DNA of 64,000 nt from Streptomyces odontomachi (GTDB lineage: Bacteria > Actinomycetota > Actinomycetes > Streptomycetales > Streptomycetaceae): the NCBI RefSeq assembly GCF_024435355.1, contig NZ_JAMJWG010000003.1:310001-374000 (forward strand), written 5' to 3'. The notes beneath the pieces are model-generated. The model was not told where the DNA came from, ran no database searches, and worked only from the letters and a program-made list of their open reading frames with translations. Numbering within the stretch: the stretch's first letter is position 1; each line of letters opens with the position of its first letter. The translations under genes and the position numbers were made by a program. This document shows, in pieces, positions 35,353 through 43,537 of this stretch.

Positions 35353-35736
35353 TCAGCAGAACCATCCGTCCTGCACCCAGCCGTGGCGGTTGATGTCGCC
35401 ATAGGCGAAGCCGTACACCCAGCCGCCCTGCACCTGCTCGACGAGGAAGGTCTGCGGCTTGTAGAGCGTGCCCATCCAAGCCCCTCCGGGGTCGGTGCGC
35501 ACGTACAGGTCCTGCGCGCAGACGGTCTCCCGGACGCCCACGTGGCCGTTCGCCGCCTGCGCCGGCGCAGCGGTCGCACCGACCGCGAGCACGGTCAGGC
35601 AGGCCAGACCCAGGGCCCCGGAGAGCACCTTGGAACGGGAACGGGAACGGGATTCAGAACGGGCTTCAGAACGGGATTCTGAACGGGACCGGGATCTGCG
35701 ACGGTTGGCCGTCGCCTCAGGACGCAGTCTCACCAT
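35353..35736 (-). CDS. Small secreted SH3-like protein with Arg-Ser repeat leader
   Basis: A 127-residue protein. Residues 1-35 are basic and include alternating Arg-Ser / Glu-Ser dipeptides encoded by a 12-bp DNA repeat (gaacgggattca-type). The signal peptide core follows (VLSGALGLACLTVLAVGATA, cleavage after AQA), so the export signal is unusually long. The mature part of ~70 residues has VCAQDLYVRTDPGGAWMGTL and GWVYGFAYGDINRHGWVQDG, an SH3b-like pattern, with two Cys. The ATG at 35736 has GGGAGG upstream and overlaps the previous gene's stop by 7 bp, so translation is probably coupled. Confidence 0.8.
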   Translation of the reverse strand: MVRLRPEATANRRRSRSRSESRSEARSESRSRSRSKVLSGALGLACLTVLAVGATAAPAQAANGHVGVRETVCAQDLYVRTDPGGAWMGTLYKPQTFLVEQVQGGWVYGFAYGDINRHGWVQDGWFC

Positions 35737-36047
35737 GATCCGTAACCTCCCAGGCACTCCTGGCGGACGTAGCCCCAGTCGCTCTTGCCGAAGTCGAAGG
35801 TGGCCGCCCAGCCGTTGTAGACCGGGTGGACGCCGCGCGTGTGGCCGACCTTGTCCCCGTAGTAGAGGACGCGGATGAGGCCGGACGGCCCGGTGGAGCT
35901 GTTGTAGTTCGCGTAGAAGCTCGCGTCCTGGCAGACGATGATCGCGTGCTCCGGCGGTACGTCCTGGGTGGACGCCTGCGCCGGTGCCGCGAAGGCCAGG
36001 GGAGCGGCGACGGCGGCAGCCGCCACCAACCGTGCAAGTCCAGACAT
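35730..36047 (-). CDS. Small secreted SH3-like protein
   Basis: A 105-residue exported protein. AGGAGAAGA precedes the ATG. The signal peptide (LARLVAAAAVAAPLAFAAPA, cleavage after AQA) leads to a mature domain of about 80 residues (IIVCQDASFYANYNSSTGPS, IRVLYYGDKVGHTR, ATFDFGKSDWGYVRQECLGG) with two Cys, again SH3b-like. It is the first gene of a two-gene operon encoding similar small secreted proteins. They may bind the cell wall; evidence is only the fold impression and export. Confidence 0.8.
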   Translation of the reverse strand: MSGLARLVAAAAVAAPLAFAAPAQASTQDVPPEHAIIVCQDASFYANYNSSTGPSGLIRVLYYGDKVGHTRGVHPVYNGWAATFDFGKSDWGYVRQECLGGYGSW

Positions 36048-36117
36048 TCTTCTCCTAGGGAGGGGAGACGTGAAAACGTGCAGGACCGTGCAGATGCGGC
36101 GTGCCTGATCTGGTGGG

Positions 36118-36232
36118 TTCGGCTTTCGGCGTTTCGGCGCCTCAGCGTTTCGGTGCTTCAGCGCTTCGATGTTTCAGCGTTTCAGCGTTGCGATGCATCA
36201 GCGTTTCGGCGCTTCGGCGCTTCAGCACACGC
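36118..36232. repeat. Degenerate 9-bp tandem repeat (gtttcggcg/cttcagcg type)
   Basis: About 12 imperfect units such as tttcggcgt, ttcggcgcc, tcagcgttt, cggtgcttc follow one another between the secreted-protein operon and the phosphatase gene. It is AT-richer than its surroundings and has no coding signal. Confidence 0.7.
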
Positions 36233-36355
36233 CGCGTAATGGCATGTACACATCTACCGCCCGGCGCCCCCTCCGAAACCCCCTGCACACTGCACCCATT
36301 CCGTCGCTGACCTGCACCCTCGCCACGCTGATGAGGTGCTCGATAGGCTCACGGC

Positions 36356-36784
36356 ATGATCAGTACCTGGGAACCGGACGACCCCGGGGTGCTGCGGCTG
36401 CCGTCCGGCCGACTGCTCCGGGGGCGAGCGCTGCGCAAGCCCCGACCGGTGGGTGCCGACCCCGCCTTCGGCGTGTACCTGCTGGGCCGTGAGCCGTCCC
36501 CCGTCTCCTGGGAGACCCGCTGGGTGCGCTGGCCCGACTTCCGGCTGCCGTCCGATCGTGCCGGCGCCGCCGACGCGTTCCGCGAGGCCTGGCGGCGTGC
36601 CGCGACCGAGCGCGTGGAGGTCGCCTGCGGTGGCGGTCAGGGCCGCACCGGCACCGCGCTGGCCTGCCTCGCCGTCCTGGACGGCGTCCCCGCGGACGAG
36701 GCCGTCGGCTATGTGCGTGAGCACTATTCCCGGCGGGCGGTCGAGACGCCCTGGCAGCGTCGTTACGTCGCCCGCTTCGCGTAG
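36356..36784 (+). CDS. Protein-tyrosine-phosphatase-like protein
   Basis: A 142-residue protein. Its signature is VEVACGGGQGRTGTALACLA: the P-loop Cys-X5-Arg with following Thr, as in dual-specificity phosphatases, but with Ala where most have the His before Cys. Upstream WPDFRLPSD supplies a plausible general-acid Asp. The small size fits the compact actinobacterial protein-phosphatase group. The Cys and Arg needed for catalysis are present, so it may be active. The ATG at 36356 lacks a strong ribosome site. Confidence 0.8.
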   Translation: MISTWEPDDPGVLRLPSGRLLRGRALRKPRPVGADPAFGVYLLGREPSPVSWETRWVRWPDFRLPSDRAGAADAFREAWRRAATERVEVACGGGQGRTGTALACLAVLDGVPADEAVGYVREHYSRRAVETPWQRRYVARFA

Positions 36785-36880
36785 CACGACGAGGGTTCGC
36801 GTTACATCGCACGACCGCAGCAGCGGTCAGGGTCGTATCCGCGGCCGGCACCCGCAACCGCAATCCCAACCGCAGCCCCA

Positions 36881-36958
36881 GCCACAGCCGCAGCCACAGC
36901 CACAGCCACAGCCACAGCCACAGCCACAGCCACAGCCACAGCCACAAGCGCAACCACA
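36881..36958. repeat. Hexanucleotide microsatellite (CAGCCA)n
   Basis: About 12 near-perfect units, with degenerate relatives extending left to about 36850. It lies 96 bp after the phosphatase stop and just beyond the end of the minus-strand gene at 36967. Open frames on both strands encode Gln-Pro or Leu-Trp repeats and are not considered genes. Confidence 0.9.
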
Positions 36959-36966
36959 ACCGGTGC

Positions 36967-37455
36967 CTAAAACTCGACCCGCGACTCCCGAGCCTCCGCG
37001 TCCCCCGCGCTCCCCTCCCGCAGCACCGCATGCGCGGGCCGGAAGGGCAGCCCCCGCAGGGTCGGCTCCATCACCGCGAAGAGGGCCTGGGCGTCGGGCC
37101 CGTAGGCGAAGATCGCGACCTGGCCGCCGCCGAACTCGTCCCCGTCCACCTCTCCCACCCCCGCCGTCGCGACCTCCGCCGCCATGGCACGCTCCGCCTC
37201 GAAGACCAGTCGACGCTCGGCGGCCTCGCCGAAGCCCTCGCCGCTCAGCCGGAAGTGGGCGATGACCGCCTGCTCCGGTGCCGTCCCCTCGTCGAGGCTG
37301 AAGACCATGCCGGGCTGCGACGCGCCCGGCTGCGGCGTGCCCGGCTCCTGGCCGCCCTGCCGGCCGTCCTGCCGGCCGTCCTGCCGATTGCCTTCCTGGC
37401 TGCCCGGCGGCATACCGGCTGTGGTCTCCACATACGTGTCTCTGTGCGCGTTCAT
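36967..37455 (-). CDS. Conserved protein of unknown function with acidic C-terminal domain
   Basis: About 162 residues from ATG 37455; the frame could start at 37509 (180 residues). A Gly/Gln/Pro linker with repeated RQDG units (residues ~25-45) precedes a compact alpha/beta domain (MVFSLDEGTAPEQAVIAHFR, RLVFEAERAMAAEVATAGVG, VDGDEFGGGQVAIFAYGPDA, LFAVMEPTLRGLPFRPAHAV). The last part is regular enough to be a folded domain; I do not recognise the family. It is divergent from the gene at 37769. Confidence 0.65.
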   Translation of the reverse strand: MNAHRDTYVETTAGMPPGSQEGNRQDGRQDGRQGGQEPGTPQPGASQPGMVFSLDEGTAPEQAVIAHFRLSGEGFGEAAERRLVFEAERAMAAEVATAGVGEVDGDEFGGGQVAIFAYGPDAQALFAVMEPTLRGLPFRPAHAVLREGSAGDAEARESRVEF

Positions 37456-37768
37456 GGACACCACCGTCTCATCAGCGTCTGACACGAAGGCGGTCGCCTT
37501 CTTCACCATCGAGCGGAACGCCGAAGTGGGCGCGTTGCAGGGCGGTCACGCGACCGCACCAGCCACGCACCACCCGGCGGCGCCGCGGAACCGCCCCGTC
37601 ACGCCAGCCGTCGTCTACCTACTGGAGCCGGGCACCGGAGCCGGCTGTTGCGACGAAAGACGCCGCCGGCCGGGCGCCGCCCGACAGCCACCACGACCTG
37701 CACCACCGAAGCCATCCGGCCGGAACACCGCCGCGCCGGGCCGTCACCACCCAGGGGGAGATCGCATC

Positions 37769-38974
37769 GTGGCACCTCATGCCGATGCCGCCGTACGGAT
37801 CGACGGAGACAGCCTGCTGCTGCCCGGCGGCGTGCGCGTCCGTTTCATGCGGACCCTGCGCCTGCCGGAGAAGGGCACGCACGCGCTGCCCCCAGGGCTC
37901 GGCGAGTTCCCGGTGCGTCGGGTCGAGGACTTCGCGCACACCGTTCCCGACGAGTGGCGCGCACGCGGTGGGGTGATGCTGCCGGTGTATCTGCGCGAGG
38001 CGATGTGGCTGAGCTTCACGGCGACGGAACCGGCGGCGCTCCAGGTCGGCGTGGGCAAGGTGTGCGCGGTGTCGGGCAGGCCGTGGAGCGACCGGCTCGG
38101 CCAGCACCCGCAGAACTACGTGGTGCTGCCGCGCCAGCCGTGGCTCGACGGCATCAACTCAGGCACCGGCACGGTCCGGCAGTTCGTCGCCGTACCGCTC
38201 GGCATGGGCGCCACGGTGGAGGGCCAGGTCACCGGCGAGGAGACGTGGGGCGGGGTGCAGCTCCAGACGTTCGAGCCGACCGCTCAGGCACTCGCGGAGT
38301 GGCGGGCGGAACAGCGGCGGGCCACTCCTCCGCCCGCGCCCCACCCGGCGCCCTTCCCGGCCCCCGGCGCGCCCCCCGGCGGGCTGTACGGAGCACCGGC
38401 GTACGCGGCGCCACAGCCGTTCGGGGGAGCGTACGGCGCACCCATGCCGGGTGGCGCACCCGCGCAGGGGGGCGCACCCATGCCGGGCGGTGCCCCCATG
38501 CCGGGCAGCCAGGGCGGGCAGCCGCTTCCTCCGCCGATGCCCGCTCCGGCGGCGCCCGGGGCCGCCCCGCGCGCCGGCAGCGCGCCTCGCGCGACCGCGA
38601 TGGGGCTGGGCGTGGGAGGCAGCATGCGCCAGGAGGTGTACCGCGACGAGCGTCCCCTGTCGGACTGGGCGGACAATCCCTCCGGCCGCGTCTTCGTACA
38701 CCTCGTGACGCCGCCGGAGTGGCGCCGCATCACGGGCGAGGCACCGCCGCCGTCGCCGGTCGACCGTGCCGCGTACACCGCGGCCGGCCTGCCGTGGTTC
38801 GACTATTACGACACCGACGCCGAGGATCTGTCACCCACCGGCACGCTCGACGGGGTACGCCCGGTGGGTGACTGGATCGGCGACGACCACGAGCCCTGGC
38901 AGCAGCCGTCCCCCCACCAGGTGAAGCCGCTCGGCGACGCACCGGGCAGGCCGGTGTCCGACGGGGAGTGGTGA
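37769..38974 (+). CDS. Conserved protein with proline/glycine-rich central linker
   Basis: A 401-residue protein beginning at GTG behind GGGGGAG. The N-terminal ~175 residues form a folded domain (GDSLLLPGGVRVRFMRTLRL, VMLPVYLREAMWLSFTATEP, YVVLPRQPWLDGINSGTGTV, RQFVAVPLGMGATVEGQVTG) with beta-rich character. A linker of ~110 residues is Gly/Pro/Ala with repeated GGAPMPG units. The C-terminal ~110 residues (MRQEVYRDERPLSDWADNPS, VFVHLVTPPEWRRITGEAPP, WFDYYDTDAEDLSPTGTLDG) form a second domain. The repeated domain order fits a conserved Streptomyces protein, function unknown. Confidence 0.75.
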   Translation: MAPHADAAVRIDGDSLLLPGGVRVRFMRTLRLPEKGTHALPPGLGEFPVRRVEDFAHTVPDEWRARGGVMLPVYLREAMWLSFTATEPAALQVGVGKVCAVSGRPWSDRLGQHPQNYVVLPRQPWLDGINSGTGTVRQFVAVPLGMGATVEGQVTGEETWGGVQLQTFEPTAQALAEWRAEQRRATPPPAPHPAPFPAPGAPPGGLYGAPAYAAPQPFGGAYGAPMPGGAPAQGGAPMPGGAPMPGSQGGQPLPPPMPAPAAPGAAPRAGSAPRATAMGLGVGGSMRQEVYRDERPLSDWADNPSGRVFVHLVTPPEWRRITGEAPPPSPVDRAAYTAAGLPWFDYYDTDAEDLSPTGTLDGVRPVGDWIGDDHEPWQQPSPHQVKPLGDAPGRPVSDGEW

Positions 38975-39130
38975 CCGACACCGCCCGCCCGCCCCACGTC
39001 GCCCACCGGTGAGCGAGCCGGCTCCGCCCGCCATCCGGTGAACGGGTCGGCGTCGCCCGCTCACCCGCGAACGGGCCGGCATCGCCCGCCCGTCGTGTGC
39101 CCGGTCAGCCGATCGTGGCAGGCTCCGCGT

Positions 39131-40012
39131 ATGCCGATCGTCGACGTGTCGCCCGGAGTGTCCATCGCCTACGACACCTTCGGTGACCGCCGTGCCGCCC
39201 CGGTGCTGCTCGTGATGGGGTTCGGCGCTCAGCTGATCGCCTGGCACGAGGACTTCTGCCGTGCGCTGGCAGACCGTGGCCGATACGTCATCCGGTACGA
39301 CAATCGTGACTGCGGGCTGTCCACGAAGTTCCACGATCATCCCGTCGACACGGGCCGCCTCATCGCGGCCGTCAGCTCGGGAGACATTCCGACCGCCCTC
39401 GCGATGGTGCCGTACCGGCTTCAGGACATGGCCGACGACGGCTTGGGACTGCTCACCGCACTCGGTGTCGAACGGGCTCACGTGGTCGGAACCTCGATGG
39501 GCGGAATGATCGCCCAGACGATGGCCATCTCCCAACCGTCCCGGGTGCTGACCCTGACCTCGATGATGTCCTCGACCGGCGAAGGCGAATACGGCCAGCC
39601 GAGCCCCGAAGCCCGTGCGGTGCTGTTCGGCCCGAAGCCGGCGGACCGCGAGGGGTACATCGCAGCGGCGGACCGGGAACTGGTCTGGGCCTCCAAGCGC
39701 TACGGCGACGCCGCGGTGCTGCGCGAGCTGGCTGCTCGCAGCTACGACCGCGGCCACTACCCCGCCGGGGTCGGACGCCAGCTCGGAGCCATGGTCCTCA
39801 GTGGCTCGCGCGCGGAGGCGCTCCGGGAACTGCGGGTGCCGACCCTGGTGATGCATGGCCTAGACGACACCCTGATCGACCCCAGCGGTGGCCGCCGCAC
39901 CGCGGAACTGGTGCCCGGAGCCACCCTCCTGCTGATCCCTGACATGGGCCACGATCGCCCGCGTGAACTCTGGCCCGAGATCATCGATGCCGTGGCGACC
40001 CATACGAGCTGA
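39131..40012 (+). CDS. Alpha/beta hydrolase
   Basis: A 293-residue hydrolase. Catalytic triad candidates are the Ser in VVGTSMGGMIAQTMA (nucleophile elbow), the Asp in VMHGLDDTLIDPSG and the His in IPDMGHDRPRELW. The oxyanion region is VLLVMGFGAQLIAWHEDF. The best fit is a general esterase/lipase or C-C hydrolase; the substrate is unknown. The ATG at 39131 gives the normal family N-terminus (ISIAYDTFGDR). It ends 77 bp before the DUF998 gene. Confidence 0.9.
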   Translation: MPIVDVSPGVSIAYDTFGDRRAAPVLLVMGFGAQLIAWHEDFCRALADRGRYVIRYDNRDCGLSTKFHDHPVDTGRLIAAVSSGDIPTALAMVPYRLQDMADDGLGLLTALGVERAHVVGTSMGGMIAQTMAISQPSRVLTLTSMMSSTGEGEYGQPSPEARAVLFGPKPADREGYIAAADRELVWASKRYGDAAVLRELAARSYDRGHYPAGVGRQLGAMVLSGSRAEALRELRVPTLVMHGLDDTLIDPSGGRRTAELVPGATLLLIPDMGHDRPRELWPEIIDAVATHTS

Positions 40013-40042
40013 ACCAGCCCACCGTCTCGCACCCCACCCATC

Positions 40043-40058
40043 GTCAACTGACGTTGAC
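40043..40058. promoter_or_regulatory. Operator dyad 1 (GTCAAC-TGAC-GTTGAC)
   Basis: A perfect 6-4-6 inverted repeat upstream of the DUF998 gene. A TTGACA -35 hexamer (40054-40059) overlaps its right arm. Confidence 0.7.
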
Positions 40059-40070
40059 ATACCCGACCTC

Positions 40071-40086
40071 GTCAACTTACGTTGAC
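40071..40086. promoter_or_regulatory. Operator dyad 2 (GTCAAC-TTAC-GTTGAC), overlapping the -10 region
   Basis: The same dyad with one central change lies 28 bp downstream, ending 3 bp before the DUF998 start codon. A possible -10 (TTACGT, 40077-40082) 17 bp after the TTGACA would place transcription start at the ATG itself. A dimeric repressor (TetR or similar) bound to both sites would block this promoter; the repressor gene is not in the adjacent DNA. Confidence 0.7.
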
Positions 40087-40089
40087 ACC

Positions 40090-40731
40090 ATGGGTAACCA
40101 CGCACTGCTCGCCTGCGGGATCGCCGCCGGCCCCCTCTTCACCATGGCGTATCTACTCGAAGGCACCGGCCGGCGTGGCTACCGACCGTTCCGCCATCCG
40201 GTCAGTTCACTCGCCCTCGGCCCCGCAGGATGGGCCCAGACCGTCAACTTCCTCTTCACAGGGCTGCTGACGCTGGCCTTCGCCGTGGGCCTCTGGCGTG
40301 CGGGGCCTTCCCACTGGGGTGCAGGGCCTTCCCGCTGGGGTGCGCTGCTGATCGGCGTATGGGCGATCGGTCTCCTGGGCGCGGGTGTCTGCCGAACGGA
40401 TCCCGTGAGCGGTTATCCGCCCGGCACCCCTGACCAGCTCCAGCGCCCCACCCGGCCAGGGGCTCTGCACGACCTGTGCTCCCTCATCGGATTCCTCGCC
40501 CTCACCGCGGCCTGTTTCGTATGCGCCCTGGCCGACTCGCCCGCCTGGTCCGCCTGGTCCGCCTACTCGATCGCCAGCGGCGTGACCTTCGCGGCGACGA
40601 TGGCGCTGGCAACCGTCGCGTTCAGCCAGCAGCAACGCTGGGTCGACCACGGCGGGCTGATCCAGCGCATCTCCCTCACCATCGGCTGGACCTGGCAGAC
40701 GCTGCTCGCCGTGCACGTCCTGCGCATCTGA
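40090..40731 (+). CDS. DUF998 integral membrane protein
   Basis: A 213-residue membrane protein with six predicted helices. MGNHALLACGIAAGPLFTMA and HPVSSLALGPAGWAQTVNFL are the family signature, as is GYPPGTPD and the HDLCSLIGFLAL helix. WVDHGGLIQRISLTIGWTWQ closes the domain. Function unknown. The ATG at 40090 fits the family and lies directly at the end of the second operator dyad, which suggests a leaderless mRNA under tight repression. Confidence 0.85.
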   Translation: MGNHALLACGIAAGPLFTMAYLLEGTGRRGYRPFRHPVSSLALGPAGWAQTVNFLFTGLLTLAFAVGLWRAGPSHWGAGPSRWGALLIGVWAIGLLGAGVCRTDPVSGYPPGTPDQLQRPTRPGALHDLCSLIGFLALTAACFVCALADSPAWSAWSAYSIASGVTFAATMALATVAFSQQQRWVDHGGLIQRISLTIGWTWQTLLAVHVLRI

Positions 40732-40755
40732 CGTGCGCACCCGTTCCGTACGGGG

Positions 40756-42510
40756 TCAGTACGCGTCCTTCGGGAAGGCGTCACGCCAGATGTCGATGTC
40801 GATGTCCACGGGGTACTCGGCGGGTTGGGTCGTCGGGTCCGGACCCTTGTACGTGACCAGGACGACGTCCCCGGCGGTGGTGGTCACACAGAACTGTGAG
40901 CCGATGCGCCCGTCACCCGTGAAGGTGGACGTGAACTGGGTGGCCTTCAGGCAGGTGTCAAGGGATCCCTTCTGCGCCGCGCGGAGCGGGAAGATCTTGG
41001 CCCGGTACGCCTCGAAGACACAGCCTCCCCCCACCCACTTGCAGTTCCATTCCATGTCCGAGGTGGACCCGTCGATCGTCGCCGTCGGCTTGATGGGGTC
41101 GTCCTTGAACTGCACGAAGTCCTGACGGCCGGACAGGTGTATGCCCCTGTACGTGAACTTCTTCGGGTGGGGGTTGGGCCGACGGGGGCCGGAGCCGTCG
41201 TCAGCACCCCTCCCCGAGGAGCTACCGGCCCTGCTCTCAGCCGTACTGTCATGGCCGCTCGAGCCGACGACCCCCAACCCGACGACCACGGCCAGCACCC
41301 CGAGACAGGCCAAGACGGCGATGCGCGCCCGCCGTCTCCGAGGGCGCGGCGACGGCCTGCCCATCGGCCGCGTCGGATCGGCGACGTCGGGATGCCCGGC
41401 CGTCGACGTAGGAAAGGCGCGGTCGGAGGCAGAGGTGGCGCCGGGGGCGGATGCGGGGTCGGGGGCGGGTACGGGGTCGGGGGCGGATGCGGCGACGGCG
41501 GCGGTGTGGTCGCGCCGGGCTGCTCGGGAGCCCCGGTCGGCGGCGCCCCGGCCGCGCCCGCGGACGGCGGTCTCCGGGCCGGGCACCGCCTCGTGCCGGC
41601 TGACGTCGGTGGCGACCGCCTCGGGGAGCCAGTTCTCGGAACGGGCCAGCCTGCCGCCCTCGGACGCCGCCCGGCACAGTTCGATGACCTCGGCGAGTGC
41701 GGGCCGCTCGTCCGGATCCTTGGCCAGGCAGCGCTCCGCCAGCGGCAGCAGCACCTCGGGCACGCCGGTCAGGTCCGGCTCCTCATGCACGATGCGGTAC
41801 AGCACGCCATGGGTCTGGCCGGCACCGAAGGCGGGCGTGCCCTTGGCGGCGAACACGACGATCTGGCCGAGCGAGAAGACATCGATCGCCGGCCCGAGTC
41901 TCTTGCCGGTCGCCTGCTCGGGCGACATGAACGCGGGGGTGCCGACGAAGACCCCGGTGTTCGTGAGCGCCGTGGAGTCGGCGGCCTGCGCGATGCCGAA
42001 GTCGATCACCCGGGGGCCGTCCGTGGCCAGCAGCACGTTGGACGGCTTGAGGTCCCGGTGCACGATCCCCGCCTCGTGCACCGCCTGGAGCGCCTCGGCC
42101 ACCCCCGCCGCGAGGAGCAGCACGGTCGACAGGGGCAGGGGACCGTGCCGTGCCACCGCCGCGGCGAGCGTCGGGCCCGGCACGTAGGCCGTGGCGAGCC
42201 AGGCCGGGGTGCCGTCGGTGTCGCTGTCGATGACAGCCGCGGTGTACAGCCCCTGCACCCGTTGTGCGGCCGCTACCTCCTGCCGGAAACGGTGCCGGAA
42301 GTCCGGGTCGTCCGCGAGTTCGGGACGGATCGCCTTGAGGGCGACGGGCCGTCCGGCCGGCGTGTGGGACAGGTAGACCTTCCCCATGCCCCCGGCACCG
42401 AGCCGTGCCACCAGCGGGTACGCGCCCAACTGCTCCGGATCGTCCGCACCGAGCTCCGGAAAGACCGACGCCTGGACACCCGTCCGCTCCCGCCCTCCGA
42501 CCACGCCCAT
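40756..42510 (-). CDS. Membrane Ser/Thr protein kinase
   Basis: A 584-residue PknB-type kinase. The N-terminal ~280 residues hold a complete kinase domain: LGAGGMGKVYLSHTPAGRPV (P-loop), VALKAIRPE (Lys), IVHRDLKPSNVLL (catalytic Asp), VIDFGIAQ (DFG) and AFMSPEQ (APE-like). A Pro/Ala-rich linker leads to one membrane helix (IAVLACLGVLAVVVGLGVVG) and an external domain of ~140 residues with four Cys (EWNCKWVGGGCVFEAYRAKI, LDTCLKATQ, SQFCVTTTAGDVVLV). The external domain probably senses a signal; it is not a PASTA repeat. Confidence 0.92.
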   Translation of the reverse strand: MGVVGGRERTGVQASVFPELGADDPEQLGAYPLVARLGAGGMGKVYLSHTPAGRPVALKAIRPELADDPDFRHRFRQEVAAAQRVQGLYTAAVIDSDTDGTPAWLATAYVPGPTLAAAVARHGPLPLSTVLLLAAGVAEALQAVHEAGIVHRDLKPSNVLLATDGPRVIDFGIAQAADSTALTNTGVFVGTPAFMSPEQATGKRLGPAIDVFSLGQIVVFAAKGTPAFGAGQTHGVLYRIVHEEPDLTGVPEVLLPLAERCLAKDPDERPALAEVIELCRAASEGGRLARSENWLPEAVATDVSRHEAVPGPETAVRGRGRGAADRGSRAARRDHTAAVAASAPDPVPAPDPASAPGATSASDRAFPTSTAGHPDVADPTRPMGRPSPRPRRRRARIAVLACLGVLAVVVGLGVVGSSGHDSTAESRAGSSSGRGADDGSGPRRPNPHPKKFTYRGIHLSGRQDFVQFKDDPIKPTATIDGSTSDMEWNCKWVGGGCVFEAYRAKIFPLRAAQKGSLDTCLKATQFTSTFTGDGRIGSQFCVTTTAGDVVLVTYKGPDPTTQPAEYPVDIDIDIWRDAFPKDAY

Positions 42511-42751
42511 CGCTCCCCCGTCGTCAAGTGCAGTGCCCTGCCGTGCGCGTGAGGGTAACGGCCGAACAGTTGCACGCGTGGCTCGTTCAGGTCACGGACC
42601 CGCACGGCGGTCCCAGGCGTACGCGAAGACAACCACGTCTCTACCGATCGCCTACCGCAGCGGAGAAATCCCTTGCCGTCAGACAGCCGTCCCTCTCCTC
42701 AGGCCGTGAACACGGGTCGTCCCGCCCCTGCCAAGGCCGACATTCACCCCC

Positions 42752-43207
42752 ATGGGGGACGGCTCGACCTCTACCCTGAACGGCGTGTCCACACCACCAT
42801 GGCCGTCGCCTGGCGGGCCGCCGCCACCAAGTCGACGGCAGCGGCTGCGGGCACGTTGGGCCGACCGGCACGCCCTGCCCCGATTCGGCTTCTGGCTGAT
42901 CAGCCGCGGCGCCGTCGTGCTGGGGACATGTGTGGCGTTGTACGGGCTGAACGGGTTCCTGATCGGTTGGGCGAACGCCTACGACGTGGTCACCGGCATC
43001 ACCTCGCCCGCTGCCGTCCACCCGCAGTGGTGCGCGTGGCCGTTGTCCCTGACCGGCTGGGCCGCCATCCCCGCCATCATCGGAGCCGCGGCCGGCTACG
43101 TCATCACCGAGCAGATCCAGGCCCACCACGCACGCGAACTGAGTGACGTCCTCGACGAGCTGCGCCGCCTCGCCGAACCGCCCGCCTCTTCCGGGGACGG
43201 CCCGTGA
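42752..43207 (+). CDS. DUF6313-like small membrane protein
   Basis: A 151-residue protein. A Pro-rich N-terminus of ~40 residues precedes two hydrophobic helices (GFWLISRGAVVLGTCVALYG and LSLTGWAAIPAIIGAAAGYV) separated by NGFLIGWANAYDVVTGITSP, the conserved loop of this Streptomyces family. The tail is helical and charged (HHARELSDVLDELRRLAEPP). The stop overlaps the next GTG by 4 bp (GTGA), so it is coupled to the small gene that follows. DUF assignment is from memory of the GWAxAYDVxTGITSP motif. Confidence 0.7.
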   Translation: MGDGSTSTLNGVSTPPWPSPGGPPPPSRRQRLRARWADRHALPRFGFWLISRGAVVLGTCVALYGLNGFLIGWANAYDVVTGITSPAAVHPQWCAWPLSLTGWAAIPAIIGAAAGYVITEQIQAHHARELSDVLDELRRLAEPPASSGDGP

Positions 43208-43512
43208 TCACGCTGCACGATGTGTACGAGGAGGGCAACGACACGGTCAGGGCGGCGGTCCTGGCCTTCGGCACCCGCCACCCCGTCGGCTCCGACGGCC
43301 CGGATGTCGAACCGGACTGGAAGCAGGCAGAGAAGCACTTCACCCGCATCATCGAAACGATCATGGGGTCGGCCGCACCGCCTCCGCATGGCAGCACGGA
43401 CGGACCCGTGCGCCGGGCCGAGAACGCGGCCATCGGATTCCTGCTGGCCACCCACACCCGGCCCGGCTACCGCTGCCCCATCTGCGTCAAGCGACAGTGG
43501 CCGCAGCCATGA
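43204..43512 (+). CDS. Small soluble protein with C-terminal Cys pair
   Basis: A 102-residue protein with a GTG start overlapping the preceding stop. The N-terminal part is acidic (MITLHDVYEEGNDTVRAAVL, DWKQAEKHFTRIIETIMG); the end RPGYRCPICVKRQWPQP holds a CPxC motif with a nearby His (ATHTRPGYR), a possible zinc knuckle. I do not recognise the family. It lies in a tight three-gene array between the DUF6313-like and pentapeptide genes. Confidence 0.65.
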   Translation: MITLHDVYEEGNDTVRAAVLAFGTRHPVGSDGPDVEPDWKQAEKHFTRIIETIMGSAAPPPHGSTDGPVRRAENAAIGFLLATHTRPGYRCPICVKRQWPQP

Positions 43513-43537
43513 GCCACCGACCTACCCTGGAGATGTG

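Noticed and set aside
36360..37031. A 223-residue frame with Leu-Trp repeats
   Set aside because: It is the translation of the CAGCCA microsatellite and runs antisense to the phosphatase gene.
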